Assembly (NCBI GenBank): GCA_001683735.1
Contig: LUGG01000013.1
Coordinates: 310,001 to 374,000 of the forward strand
DNA length: 64,000 bases
Reading direction: 5' to 3'
From: Grifola frondosa
Lineage: Eukaryota; Basidiomycota; Agaricomycetes; Polyporales; Grifolaceae
A program made the position numbers and the translations under genes. Position 1 is the stretch's first letter; each line of letters starts with the position of its first letter. Shown here piece by piece: positions 34,323 to 45,158 of the stretch. Below the pieces are notes generated by a model that was given only the letters and a program-made list of their open reading frames with translations, was not told where the DNA came from and ran no database searches.

Positions 34323-35325
34323 TCTCTGACTCTCTCGAGACGGCTTTCATTGAATTATTAGCTGAATTGCTGAGTGATCTCACCAAATACCGGGACGATG
34401 GGCTCGCCCCGTTGTGCGGTTACATAGCAGATCGTCATCTCATAGCGACAAGTAAGTATGCATCTATGCCATCCTAAATCGTGTCTTTATAACAATTTAT
34501 AACGTACCAGCCAAATGTTCTTTTATAGTGACTCTGGAGGCATCCATAACCACGCGTGCTGAATCGTGGCTCAACTGAGCCTTCGTGATTCTTCACCGGA
34601 TTAAGGCTGTGGATGGAGGCACGGCAATAGGCTGGAAGTGACGGTTAGAGGCCGTACCTCCTGGGACCCATCTCGACATGTGGGTCATGCGTCAATTCGT
34701 CTAGCACAAAAACGGTATTCCAGTTGTCGGCATGCACATGAGAAATGGCAGAGCAGCTCCCGCGTGAGATCCTCGCGGAGCACCCAGATGTGCTTATTGG
34801 AGACCTCAAAAGGACGGCGTCTCGACGACGGCAGTAATCGATGAGGTCGTCGCAGATGTCCACGTCCGGGTCCCATGAGTATGCCGTATTCAGTAAACCC
34901 ATCTCTTATCCCTTGACAGTAAGTCGTCAGAAATGTCCCAGGTCTCTATTCACTCATTATCTGACCTGTAGCACTCAAAATTTGGGAATTAGGATCGTTA
35001 ACAGTTGCTCGACACGACGCTGTGCACAGCTTCGGCCTCAATTATTCAGACGGTATCCAACATGTCATCACGAATGTCAGAGCGCTCGGTGTATGTTCAG
35101 TCCTTGATAATCATATGATGTTTGTTCGAAGCATATGAGCAAGCTACTGAGTGAACGACCGCAAGACGAACGACCTCGGAAACTCTGAGATAAGTATTCC
35201 GCCTATACACGATGTATCTCTTCGTGACGGCAAAGTTGTACTTGGACTCGCGTCATGCACTAAGAGACCGCCACAGATGGGCGCCATAGAAAAGCACAAA
35301 CAAATGCGCTCACTCGGACGTTCCA
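34323..35325. other. Region without recognised gene
   Basis: Short frames such as 34645-34902 (minus) and an open stretch after 34350 on the plus strand (IELLAELLSDLTKYRDDGLA) suggest fragments of a former gene interrupted by the MITE, but no domain is recognised. Confidence 0.35.
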
Positions 35326-35365
35326 ATTCGGAGAATTCGTCTGACCTCAGACGAATTCTCCGAAT
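35326..35365. repeat. Perfect 40-bp palindrome (19-bp arms, 2-bp centre)
   Basis: 35326-35344 (starting ATTCGGAGAATTC) is the exact reverse complement of 35347-35365, with CC in the centre. It contains two EcoRI-type GAATTC sites. It would extrude as a cruciform or fold as a hairpin; it sits about 400 bp upstream of the bZIP start. Confidence 0.95.
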
Positions 35366-35766
35366 ATCCTGTAGCACAGATATTGTGTGAAACTACATTT
35401 GATGCTTACTGTACGCTTACCACGCCCGTCGAAAGAGATTCTTTGTCATGAAAGGCGCCGCATGTAGTCCGAACCCGGCGGCTGGGCCGTCGAAACCGAA
35501 AATCCATGCTGAAGCAAATCCGGGCAGAACATAGCGGAATATATTCGCAAGGATGACAATATTAGATACGGAGTTGAACGGGTGGTCCAGACGAGAAGCA
35601 AGAGAGAGGAAGATATGAGTGCGACGATACCGGACGTGCGAGATGGAGCGGCACGGGGACGGCACAGGAGGCGTGTGACGGAATGTGACTGAGCGTGGAT
35701 GAATCTCCGCCACGCGAAGAATCTTACTAATACGCGCAAGGATTGTCAACCGTCCGCAAATTGCCC
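35366..35766. other. bZIP gene upstream region
   Basis: About 400 bp. Long antisense frames here (35417-36046) mirror the codon bias of the bZIP gene and are not supported as a gene. Confidence 0.4.
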
Positions 35767-36688
35767 ATGTTAGGACACGCCCCATATCACCAACAGCCTT
35801 CGCCTCAGCTCCAGCATCAGCAGCCCGCTCCTTTGCCGACTGCAGATCCCAATGTTCTACACCACCAGCCTCCACAGCCAGCTCATCCCCAACCACCAGG
35901 CACTTTCCAAACACTCCGCCTTCGCGACGACCCTCCCGCCGTGACACAGCCCGCACCCCGCTCGTCCCGGAAGCGCAAATCTCCATCTTCTGCCAACCCG
36001 GATCCCGCCCAAGCTCCCATGCCGCCTCCGGGCATGCAGCCACCACAGCAAGTTATGCATCATTCTCTCCGCCGCCACACGCACTCGTGCATCAACCCCC
36101 ACACCTCGGCGGACCTCCCATGCCCCATTATCAGTATCCACCCACAGACTATACACCCGGAGGCATGCCTCCGCCCCCTCCACATCCACAAGGGCCACCT
36201 CCAGGTCATCCAATTCCTCCTATGCAGGGAGAGGAACAATCCCCCGGGGGCTCATCGGCGGGCCGGACGCTGAGTCAGAGTAAGCGAGCCGAACAGAACA
36301 GAAAGGCGCAGCGCGCGTTCAGAGAACGACGAGATCAGTAAGTGTTGATCTTTCTTTGTGTCGTGCCCCCCTAATTTCATTTTGCAGACACGTCAAAGCC
36401 CTCGAGTCGCGGTCGCAGCTTCTTGATGCTGCGCTTGCATCAGCAGACGAGGCGAACAGGCGGTGGGAGGAGTGTCGTGCACTCGTGGATCAGCTGCGCA
36501 TTGAGAATGCTGCTCTCCGCGCTGCCTTGAACCAAGCACAAACGCAAATGATGAACGGCAATCCAGGTGCGAACGGGAACAACGTTATGATGCAACAGGG
36601 TGGGATGTCAGAGCAAGAGCAGGAGAGAAACGACGATGGGAAAAATGACGGCGTTTCTGCAGGCGGGGATGGAGACAAACACGAATGA
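35767..36688 (+). CDS. bZIP transcription factor (AP-1/Yap-like)
   Basis: Exons 35767-36337 and 36388-36688; stop TGA 36686-36688. The N-terminal half is Pro/Gln/His-rich and disordered. The basic region SKRAEQNRKAQRAFRERRDQ has the N-x-x-A-Q-x-x-F-R fingerprint of the fungal Yap1/Pap1 class, and the leucine zipper follows across the intron (HVKALESRSQLLDAALASAD, then LRIENAALRAAL). A DNA-binding regulator, plausibly of stress response, is inferred; the Cys-rich domains of Yap1 are not present, so redox sensing is not supported. One frame break near 36055 in the Pro-rich part is bridged by one base. ATG 35767 is the first ATG in frame; an upstream exon cannot be excluded. Confidence 0.82.
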
Positions 36689-37028
36689 TTTGCAAGTTTG
36701 TTATTGGGCTCGTGCATTGGGGATATGGGTGATGTGAGGATTCTGCCGTCCTGTGTTCGAGTACAACTTCTCGTACTTATACTGTTTTATCTTCAAATGT
36801 ATTGTACACACGCTGTTGTTTCGAACCACTTTGCGTTTTACAACTGTATCATATGTTTCGGGAGATTGTCCTGATATGGTAGTGGTCGGTTCGGCTTATA
36901 GGTTCGATACAGTTCAATAGTAGTTTGGCTCTGGTTTCATCTGGTTCACTCTGCATCATCTCTTGAACATTCATCGACGACGGGCCGCCTCAGAAAGTAT
37001 TGGAGACAACCGTCACAGCACAGGCAAC
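36689..37028. other. Spacer bZIP to PHS1
   Basis: 340 bp, holding the bZIP 3' end and the PHS1 promoter. Repeated GGTTCGAT/GGTTCG words occur at 36885-36910 and are not part of a tRNA. Confidence 0.4.
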
Positions 37029-38170
37029 ATGGCCCAGATCAAGGAAGTGGATCCTGCACGGGCTCAAGCAAAAAAAGTCAAGAAGAACGGCAAGTCATAC
37101 CTGCACACCGACAAGCAGACTGCTCACTTCGAACAGGTCCTCCGACGATCATCAGATACTACCTCGTCGTCTACAACATCCTGTCTGCCCTCGGATGGTC
37201 CTATATTCTCATATGCACGATTATTCACCTCTTCAACCTCGACGCTTCACACACAAAGTATCCACAATCCTTGTCTTCGCTCCGCGTGACCCTTGCACGA
37301 TACCTCTCCTCCATCCCATACTTGTCTTCGGCGACAACGTTGCTTAGAAGCCCGGCCATGCGCCAGGTTGAGGCGCAGCTTCCTCCATGGCTCGTGCCCA
37401 TATTTCGTCGTGCAGGGACGACGTATGCACGCGTTGGCACGCAGACCGCAATCGTGCAGACGTTCGCCGTGCTGGAGGTGTTCCATGTACTCTTGGGATG
37501 GGTCCGAACCCCCTCCCCACCACATTAATGCAGGTCTCAAGTAGACTTTATCTTGTTTGGGGTATCACATATCTATTCAAGAAGGTGAGCAATTACTTTC
37601 CTCCTCCGGCCCCCGCCACCGCAACGAACACCGGCGCACACGATCTGACCTATCTTTATCTTACAGACACGCACGAATCCTCTTTACGCGTCAATGGTCC
37701 TCTCTTGGTCACTCACAGAAGTTGTGCGCTACTCCTTCTACGCCTTCGCTCTCCTCGGCTCAGAACCGCGCTTCCTGCTCTTCCTGCGCTACACGCTCTT
37801 CTACGTGCTCTATCCGACCGGCGCGTCCTCTGAGGCGTTCCTCATCTACGCCTCGCTGCCTCTCCCGAGCGCCGCATGGTTCGCGCCCACCTTCGACGCG
37901 CTGCACATGAATGTGCGCACGGTGCTCTTCCTCATCTGGTGGCCTGGTAAGTGGACTGTCCTTTCTCCCCGCGCGCCGCGGATGGCATCATGCGCTGGGT
38001 GCTGAATTTGCTCGTCAGGGCTGTATGTGATGATTTCCTATATGGTGAAGCAGAGGCGCAAGGTCCTCGGCACCGGCCCGGCGCGGGGCAGGACTCTTGG
38101 GGAAAATTCAAGTCTTCGTGATAGGGTGCTTGGGGCTCTTGTTTTTCGCTTGGATGGGGTATATATATGA
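37029..38170 (+). CDS. PHS1: Very-long-chain 3-hydroxyacyl-CoA dehydratase (HACD/PHS1 family)
   Basis: Exon 1 is 37029-37089; it joins to 37137 through a 47-nt intron that begins GCAAGT and ends CAG, i.e. a GC-AG intron, giving KKVKKNG-PPTIIRYYLVVYN without a break. Further blocks: SALGWSYILICTIIHLFNLD, TQTAIVQTFAVLEVFHVLLG, SRLYLVWGITYLFKK, then after an intron TRTNPLYASMVLSWSLTEVV with RYSFYAF (conserved catalytic Tyr and Glu of the family), LRYTLFYVLYPTGASSEAFL and a last exon LYVMISYMVKQRRK. Six or so membrane helices are expected; it removes water from 3-hydroxyacyl-CoA in the ER fatty-acid elongation cycle. A C run at 37509-37513 appears to lack one C, breaking the frame between VRT and LPTTLMQ. 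Stop at 38168-38170. Confidence 0.88.
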
Positions 38171-38408
38171 ACAGATGAGCTTTTCCTTCAATGTGTGCTC
38201 CGTTCAATTCTGAAAACTGATTGAACCCCGAGACTGAGTCAACTAGCCACGGAGCGTTACATGTGTTTCATTACAAGCTGTGTGTAGATGATCGATACCC
38301 ATCAATATCTCGCCAATACATGCGGTCACTCGTTGTTGATACTGGGAGCAAATCCGACCCTGTCTCCACCGTAATCATAAACCGAATACCCTGATAACAG
38401 CCCTACCC

Positions 38409-40303
38409 TTAGCGTGAAGGAATATTCCGAGCGAGATAGCACGTACAGGATTTTAAGAACTCATCGCCTGCAGCAGTGCAATAACGTCAGCGCGCTGACC
38501 CCAGCACGTTACGTCGAGCTCACCGATGATAGCGAGGTTCGATGGGAAACCACTGCCCATCGCGAGAATTCCACCTACACAGTCTCTGGAAGGTTGTGTA
38601 AGGATCTGTTGGGGAGTTCTGTAGCGCAACACTTACTCGGAGTCGGCGCTTGTGCGCCCGAGATTGAAGTCGCTCTGGTGCACTGAGAAGGGGTTCCCAT
38701 TAAATGACAGGGAGACTATCGGAGGACCAGCACAGGGGAAAGTGTAGAAGCCTGCGGCATGGTGAGTACGGGCGAGGATGTGTGCGAGGACGGTCGGGTT
38801 ACCTGCACCGTATTGCATGGCTGACTGTGATCCCGGGATCTGCCATATGCACGGGTGTCAGCTGTAGGAATCAAGCGATGAAAAGCAACGAGCGCACCAG
38901 GCCGTAAAATTGGGCCGCCACGTCATCCGGAACGTATATCAGAGTGGTTCCAGTGTCGATCGCCGTGCGATTTAGCATGAGGTGTATGCGGGGAAGCGGA
39001 TCTGACATACCGCAATGAGGTCGGTGGACACCGACTGCGTAGGGTTACTTGAGAGACCATCCATGGATATTGACCAATACGTCTAGGGCTTCATTCGTCA
39101 GTCATGCTCAAGCGTAGACACTGACGACATATGAATCTCACCCGTGACAAGAGCGGGTTCCAAATGACGGTACTAGTACCGAGCGCCTTGGTCGCATCGT
39201 AGCACCCAAAACAAAGCTGCCTCGATACGCCATGAATCGACGATCCATCCGCCTCTTGTACGCTACGCACCTGCGAGCCCGTCTTTCCGTTCCTCGTGAG
39301 GTGCACAGAAAAGATGCTACTCGTAAGCTTTTTCTGGGCAAGTAGATTTTCGAAGAATGTGGGCTTCTTTGACGTTGCGATGCTACCAAATGCAAGACCG
39401 AGGAGGCCGCTGTTAGGCTCGTCCTGGAAGTCAGTCGACTCGCTGCGCACTGCGCCGAATGCCTGCTGCTCGACGGTGAGGCTGCCGATCGACACAGTGT
39501 CTTGTGCAAGCGAGCCAGAGACATCTCCGGGAGCCCTATACAAAACCCCTTTGCGTGATTTCTCTGGCAGGTATTGCGTGAAGAGGTAATGGACGCACGT
39601 AAGTGACGGAGAACTTCTTGCCGGTACTTTTGTATGTTGAGCTCTTCTTCGGGAAAAACTGGCCATTGTCACAGTCTTTGCAGTTAACTGGTACCCAGAG
39701 GTCCGCTGAACCCGTGTCGATGTCCACCGTCAATGGTTGCGCTGGGGTCCCAAAGTTCAGCGGCCCTAGTAGAGGATGTCGAGGGTGCCCGACACGTCAT
39801 CCTGGAGCGGCATTATCGCGGTGCCAGGCGCAACGCCTGGCACTCCGATGATAGTGGATGCTTCATCTTCCGTGCAATCTCTGGGGAGTACTGGTGCGGC
39901 AGAATCCGACGCGCAGGTGGTATTCAGCTCTGAAACGGTAGGAACAGTGAATGGTGGGTAACCACCCTCAGGATGCGTGTCTGGATTAAGACCGATTCCG
40001 TCGAGGAATCGACTTGCATTTGCATATTTGATCAGAATGGCGTTCAACTCTTTCTTCTGCGCAACAGAAACGGTGATGTAAATAAAACTCATAGGGTGAG
40101 ACAATGAAGATGAGTCCGTGTACCGCGTATGTGGGGTCAAAGACACCGACGTTTTCAGTACCCTGAAGAGATGTAGTGCGATTTATTGAACGTCTCAGAT
40201 TGACCTTGAAGTCTTTCCTTTGAGCAGGTCCGGTCCAAGCCTCAGCAAGTGGCGACGTCCAGACGCCGGTAATGAAAATAAGAAGATATGCAAGATGAAA
40301 CAT
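38409..40303 (-). CDS. Pepsin-like aspartic protease (A1 family), secreted
   Basis: ATG 40303 opens a signal peptide (MFHLAYLLIFITGVWTSPLA), followed by a propeptide (FKVNLRRSINR). Later exons carry ELNAILIKYANASRFL, the first active-site motif TVDIDTGSADLWVPV, FPKKSSTYKSTGKKFSVTY, DVSGSLAQDTVSIGSL, NSGLLGLAFGSIA and LTSSIFSVHLTRNG; then AIDTGTTLIYVPDD-like sequence near 38950 with the second catalytic Asp, VSLSFNGNPFSV, DCVGGILAMGSGFPSNLAII and GDEFLKS at the end. Short introns separate these. A one-base loss near 39767 and an extra C near 39530 break the frame. The last residues after G-D-E-F-L-K-S (CTCYLARN) do not resemble the usual YDYS...VGFA ending, so either an intron was missed or the C-terminus is altered. 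Confidence 0.85.
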
Positions 40304-40864
40304 GATAACAAAAAAGCAAATGCACCCGGCATTAGAAAGCAAAAGAACGGCAGCTAGGACATGCTCACAAGGGTCTGTTATCCTTCAAGTCGCTTTCACC
40401 GGAGGCTAACAGAGGCTAACTGCACGATCGAAGATCTCAATATTAAATCGTGCATCGAGATTTAATCGACCACGTGGAATCAGATCTGCAAACCGCAAGC
40501 AAGGCTCTCCAAAGCTCTGCAACCACCAGGATATCATTCAATTTTCAATTTTCTCTCTAAAATACCCACTGCCCAATTTTAGATAGATTTATTTATTGGA
40601 GAGGACGTGAAGGCTCGCATCGGTACCATAATTTGTGTTCAAGCACTTAATCGAACAGCGGCGGGCGATCGGACCTTCCTGTCAACCAGCAAGTATATCT
40701 ACCCTTGCAAACTCGAACGAACATGTCAGCCTCCTCCACAAACCTCCTCTCGTCCTCACCGCTAGTCCTTGCGGTTGCCTCCTCTAGCTTTTTCGTGTTC
40801 GCCGTCCTACTCTACGTCCGCCCGTACTTGGATACTGCAACGGTCACTCCTTACGGGACTCTCC
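40304..40864. promoter_or_regulatory. Divergent promoter region (aspartic protease / GH16)
   Basis: Two predicted secreted hydrolases are transcribed away from each other from this 561-bp interval. It contains A/T-rich stretches (40550-40600) and a second small open frame at 40723-40900. Shared control of the two secreted enzymes is possible but not shown. Confidence 0.4.
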
Positions 40865-42146
40865 ATGACCCGTTTCAACATGCGTACTGGCTATGTCATC
40901 TTGTTTCTCGGGTCTATCCTCATACCCTTCGCTAGTGCACATTTTGTTTTGAACGACACCTACATCGGGCGGGCCTTCTTCCAGGGTTGGAAGTGGGAGA
41001 CACTGGATGACCCAACCCGCGGTCGTGTGAACTACATTGACCAAGGAACGGCCATACGCCAGAACTTGTCCTACGGTAAGTATCAAGAGCCATAGGAATA
41101 ACCCTGAACTTGAAGTCGTGTTCCTTCATCAGCCACAGACGACAAGTTCGTTATGCGTGCTGACGACTACAGTGTCGTCTCCCAGTCTGCACGGGGAAGG
41201 AACAGTGTGCGAATAAGCTCGTACAAAGCGTACGATGAGTCGATCATCGTTCTCGATCTTCAACACATGCCCGAAGGCTGCAGCACCTGGCCCGCATTTT
41301 GGTCGCTCAGCCAAAAGGGACCGTGGCCTCACGGTGGTGAGATTGACATCGTCGAAGGTAGGTTCAACGCCATTAATAAATGCAACTCAAATTCAATATT
41401 CGTTTTTGATTAAGGCGTCAACCTCGCCACACAAAACCTCGCATCACTTCATACCACTCCCTCGTGTACCATGCCACAACAACGAGAACGCTTGCAGTCG
41501 GGGTGAGTTTCAATTGCATCTTTAGGCACTTTGTTATCACACGAGAACAGCCACACAACGTCGACTAACTGCGACGCCTCCGTCAACTACAACCAAGGTT
41601 GCGGCGTCTCCTTCGCCAAGCCCGCCTCCTACGGTGTGCCATTCAACGAGGTCGGTGGCGGGTACTTCGCCATCTTGCGCACGCAGAAGGGTGTGAGCAT
41701 CTGGTTCTGGTCGCGGAACGACCCCGCCGTGCCCTCAGAGATAAAATGCCCATCCGGGCTGTTGGGCGACCTCACACCCCCGTCCATCTTCCCCACTCCG
41801 CAATGGGGCCAGCCTGAGGCAAATTTCCCTACGGGCAGTCAGTGTGACTATGATAGTCACTTTGACTCGCATATGCTCATGTTCGACCTGACGTTTTGCG
41901 TAAGCAGTTTGTTCGGTCTTTTGAGCGCTGTGCTGATTGTTGCTGGATAGGGCGATTGGGCCGGGGCGGATTATGACTCTTCTGGGTGCGGTGGCACTTG
42001 CATGGATCGTTAGTCTATATGTGTCTCATTTGAACGCATATCTTACTCAATATTCCGTTTTCCTTGCAGTCGTCAATAATCACCCGCAGGCTTTCTCAAA
42101 CGCGTATTGGGAGATCAATTCTCTCCGCATTTACACTCCCGTTTAG
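40865..42146 (+). CDS. GH16 endo-beta-1,3(4)-glucanase-like, secreted
   Basis: Six exons join without frame problems: 40865 (or 40880) to 41075, 41133-41357, 41415-41502, 41551-41899, 41951-42008 and 42070-42146. A signal peptide (MRTGYVILFLGSILIPFASA) precedes HFVLNDTYIGRAFFQGWKWE. The catalytic motif GGEIDIVEG (ExDxxE, about 41336-41360) and STWPAFWSLS identify glycoside hydrolase family 16, laminarinase-like subgroup. Cys-containing segments NCDASVNYNQGCGVSF and CGDWAGADYDSSGCGGTCMD follow, ending with AFSNAYWEINSLRIYTPV. It would act on cell-wall beta-glucans outside the cell, in remodelling or nutrition. ATG 40880 places the signal peptide at the very N-terminus and is preferred; 40865 adds five residues. 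Confidence 0.92.
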
Positions 42147-42627
42147 ATATCGTGCATATAGCCTAGACCGTGGGTCCTAGAACACCTCTACGCTCTGCCT
42201 AATAGTAGATTAGATGAGAACGGACATTTCGCCATCCTATGATACATCGCTACTTACTTTACATTCCTTTTCGTGCATACTCGCTCTGGCCGATCTCACT
42301 TCGCAGCTTTGTCTGGTTCATCTGGTTCAGAATGGGACAAGTGGTTCAAGCATTGTAACACCCGTAATTCAGCGATCCATCAAGTCATGTTTGCCCACCT
42401 AGGGAAAAGAACAACGGGAAGGGAAGAAATCAAGTTGATGAAGTGAGAGCCATAGAACAGTAACTCCAAATTTCCGAGAGTTAATCGATAATAGAGAATT
42501 CGCTGCAGCGTTTGCGCCTTTCTTGATTCACACCGTCATCAACAGACCAAGTGGCAGAAAGCAAGCGTATGCAAAAAAGTCGACATACAGATACCGCATC
42601 CTACGCCTAAACCAATGCTCTCCGAAG
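42147..42627. other. Convergent 3' intergenic region
   Basis: About 480 bp between the ends of GH16 and RPA43. Repeated CTGGTTCA/TGGTTCA words at 42310-42350 are seen; no gene. Confidence 0.4.
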
Positions 42628-43889
42628 TTAACTTTTCTTCTTCTTTTTGGACCTGGACTCTGTTATGGAATCGCCCACGGCAGCAAGCTGTGCCTTTGCC
42701 TCCTTCCGCTTCCGCTTCCTCTCTTTTTTCGCCTCCTCCTCCTCCTTGGCACGCCGAACAGCTTCTTTCGCGGCAGCTTTATCTCCAAGGCGTCCAAGCA
42801 ATTGGAACGTATCCTCGTCGCTGTTAACCTCCTCCTGTTCAATGGTGGCCTGCAACTCGTCATCGCTAAGCGGAGCAGCTTCGGGTAAAACTGGGGCTGG
42901 CGTCTCCTGCCGGGAGATAGTGGCGGTAGGCAGAGTGTTTTGAGGAATGTGTTCTGGGGAGAAGGGGTCTGGCTGGATGGAGCCAACGAGCGAAAGCATC
43001 TGGTTCGCGATTGTCAATCTATGAAGGTTCATGTCAGCGGCCACATCAAGGCAGAGCAACGAGGAAAACCAGCGCACCCAACAACTGTGAATTCCAGAAA
43101 ACCATTCAGGCCTCCGAGCTTTAAGCCGGACAGCTTGTGCACCCAGGAGCCACCACCTTCGACATGCTCCTCTTCCTTTTTCTCAGCCACATCAGTCTCC
43201 TCGGCGGCCTCCGGCCCAAATTCGGGGTCGTTCTCAGCTGGACCATATTCAAACTCCCAGTCATCTGCGGGTATGTGGTATCGGGGTATCGAGACGTTGA
43301 ATGTTCGATGTACCAGTAAGGAGACGTGGTCAGGAGAACACAGATTTACCCTGCCCACTAATGATAAATGAGCTCAGTTGCGAGTACTGGTGAATATTGA
43401 GAGATACACTTACCTAGCTTCATGCCGACTTGCGGGCTCCACACTGTCGCATCAAACCCGATGCGACAATTGGCAAACGGACAGTCTGCCTTTATCGTAG
43501 CCGCACGATCAAGGAACTGAAGGTTGTCGTGTGCAAGAACCACGCCCTGCAGAGCCGGGATATATCTACGACCTTCACCTTCACTCGGAATGCTGTGGTG
43601 GCGAATTGAACGCGACTCACCTCATGAGCATCGAGTCCAGCATCTCCTCCACACCGGCGCGTAGGTTGTTCGCGAATATGGGCGGTATTGAAACAGACAT
43701 TGAGGCGTGTATGACTCTGAATTCGCGGCTGCCAGACTTCGACTTGCCCTTGTCCTTCTTTTTCGACTTGTGCGTTGATTTGCTATCCTTCTTCGGCCTT
43801 TTTGTGGACGGTTCTGGCAGTACATTTTCCGTAGCTGCGTGCTTGCGCTTTTTGACCTTTTGTTCGATGACCTGAGACATAGTAGACAT
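42628..43889 (-). CDS. RPA43: RNA polymerase I subunit RPA43
   Basis: Exons 43889-43621, 43565-43414, 43357-43078 and 43018-42628 join in frame. After a Lys-rich N-terminus (KKRKHAATEN, KSTHKSKKKDKGKSKSG) the SHS2-like half reads MSVSIPPIFANNLRAGVEEM then RYIPALQGVVLAHDNLQFL and ADCPFANCRIGFDATVWSP. The OB-like half has VGMKLG and GRVNLCSPDHVSLLVHRTFN followed by VSIPRYHIP. The C-terminus is a Lys/Glu-rich tail ending in a run of Lys. RPA43 forms the stalk of Pol I with RPA14 and contacts Rrn3 for rRNA transcription. Divergent from PAM16 with a 176-bp gap. The frame is intact. Confidence 0.88.
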
Positions 43890-44065
43890 ACTGACACGCG
43901 TAAAAGAGACGAACTGCGATGCTGTGAACAGTGATTTCTCCGAAGCGAAGTTTTGACGTCACGTGCCCCGAACCAATATTTGTGCCGAAAGCGCCGTGGC
44001 TCGTCAGTGTTACCGACGTCCGCTACGTTCACCACGGTTGCCTCTGACGGCGCAGAGGATTGGTG
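43890..44065. promoter_or_regulatory. 176-bp bidirectional promoter (RPA43 / PAM16)
   Basis: The two start codons are head to head at 43889 and 44066. The interval contains CACGTG-less but TGACGTCACGTG-like sequence at 43955-43964 (TTTGACGTCACGTGCC), a combined CRE (TGACGTCA) and E-box-type (CACGTG) core, a plausible bZIP or bHLH site for both genes. Confidence 0.6.
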
Positions 44066-44741
44066 ATGGTATGTTATCTTTTCCTCTCTACTGTCCGTAT
44101 TGTGCTAGAATTACATTTCTCCTAGTCCTCCCCACGGGTCATTGTACAAATAGCCATAGAGGGAGCGAAAATCCTCGGGAAGGCGTTCGCCGCTGCGGGC
44201 AGACAAGCAGCACAAAGTGGGTCTCTGCATTCTTTATCTCAATTCCATTATTGAACGTCGTTGCGCTTCTTCAGATGCAAAGTATCGACCAGTAGGCGGG
44301 CTGGGGGTGATATTGCTGGTGTAGGGAATGCGACGTCTGGCTCCGCAACCGACCGTCTGACCAGGGAGCTTCGAATGACCGTGGATGAGGCACGGCTGAT
44401 CCTGAATACAAAGAAGGAGGACCCAATGGAGAAAATATCACAGGTGTGCATTCCTAGGCTATTACGCGTTTCCGCTAGGTTCTTATTTAGGCCTCTAGCA
44501 CTACGAGCACTTATTCAAGGCGAATTCTCCACCGGCTGCACCACCAAAAACGACTGGGAAGCAGGCTGTTTCGCCTTTCCATTCTATATATCTACAGTCA
44601 AAAGTATTCCGTGCCCGGGAACGGCTGGAAGCCGAATCAAGCTCGCACAAGCTGAGCAGTCGCCGCCGCCGCCGCGCCGCCGCCGCCTCCTCCATCATCC
44701 TCGTCGACATCGTCGTCAACGCCGCCTCCATAGCCTGGTGA
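44066..44741 (+). CDS. PAM16: Mitochondrial import motor subunit PAM16/TIM16
   Basis: Exons 44066-44068 (ATG only), 44126-44220, 44275-44443 and 44499-44741. The product reads MSSPRVIVQIAIEGAKILGK, then a degenerate J-domain-like region MTVDEARLILNTKKEDPMEK and HYEHLFKANSPP, then IYLQSKVFRARERLEAE. This is PAM16, the J-like partner that controls PAM18 at the TIM23 channel; it lies on the matrix face of the inner membrane. After RERLEAE the tail runs through a CGC/GCC triplet repeat: the annotated frame gives Arg and Ala runs and ends at 44741, while another frame would give a Pro/Ser tail, so the last 30 residues are uncertain. The donor of exon 2 is GTCTCT, weaker than usual. Confidence 0.85.
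44657..44698. repeat. Triplet (CGC/CCG) microsatellite
   Basis: An almost pure run of CCG/CGC triplets inside the 3' end of PAM16, followed by CTC/ATC triplets. It is prone to length change and to sequencing error. Confidence 0.8.
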
Positions 44742-45158
44742 ATACTAACCACTCATCATATCGTGCTATTATAGACTTAATGCATTGTATCATTTACCCA
44801 TTTACTTCTCCATTCACTACATTGACTATATCTAATTATTGCATCAAGGAGCATGCATATCATAAGTCGTAAGAATCAACGCTGCATGCCAAATTTCGAG
44901 TGACTTTTGTTGTGGTAGATTACCCAAAGTGCTGGCGTTGAGGCTGAGTATTCACTGCCTGGCTATATTCCTTTCACCTTACATCCGCACATCTTCGAGT
45001 TCTCGCGTGGCCAAACCGTTATTAGCATTGGGTGTACTCCATTCCGCAACGTTAGACATTCCGGTGGCGTCTTAATGATCAAGCAATAACGCTAATACCC
45101 TCTAATACCCTTCATCACTACCAAGAGACTAATTGAACGACAAGTGATGATCACCACA
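44742..45158. other. Intergenic, no gene seen
   Basis: About 415 bp of 3' sequence shared by the convergent PAM16 and membrane-protein genes. A CTAATACCCT duplication is seen around 45092-45112. Confidence 0.4.

Noticed and set aside
35417..36046. 209-codon minus-strand ORF
   Set aside because: Antisense to the Pro/Gln-rich part of the bZIP gene; no domain and no splice support.
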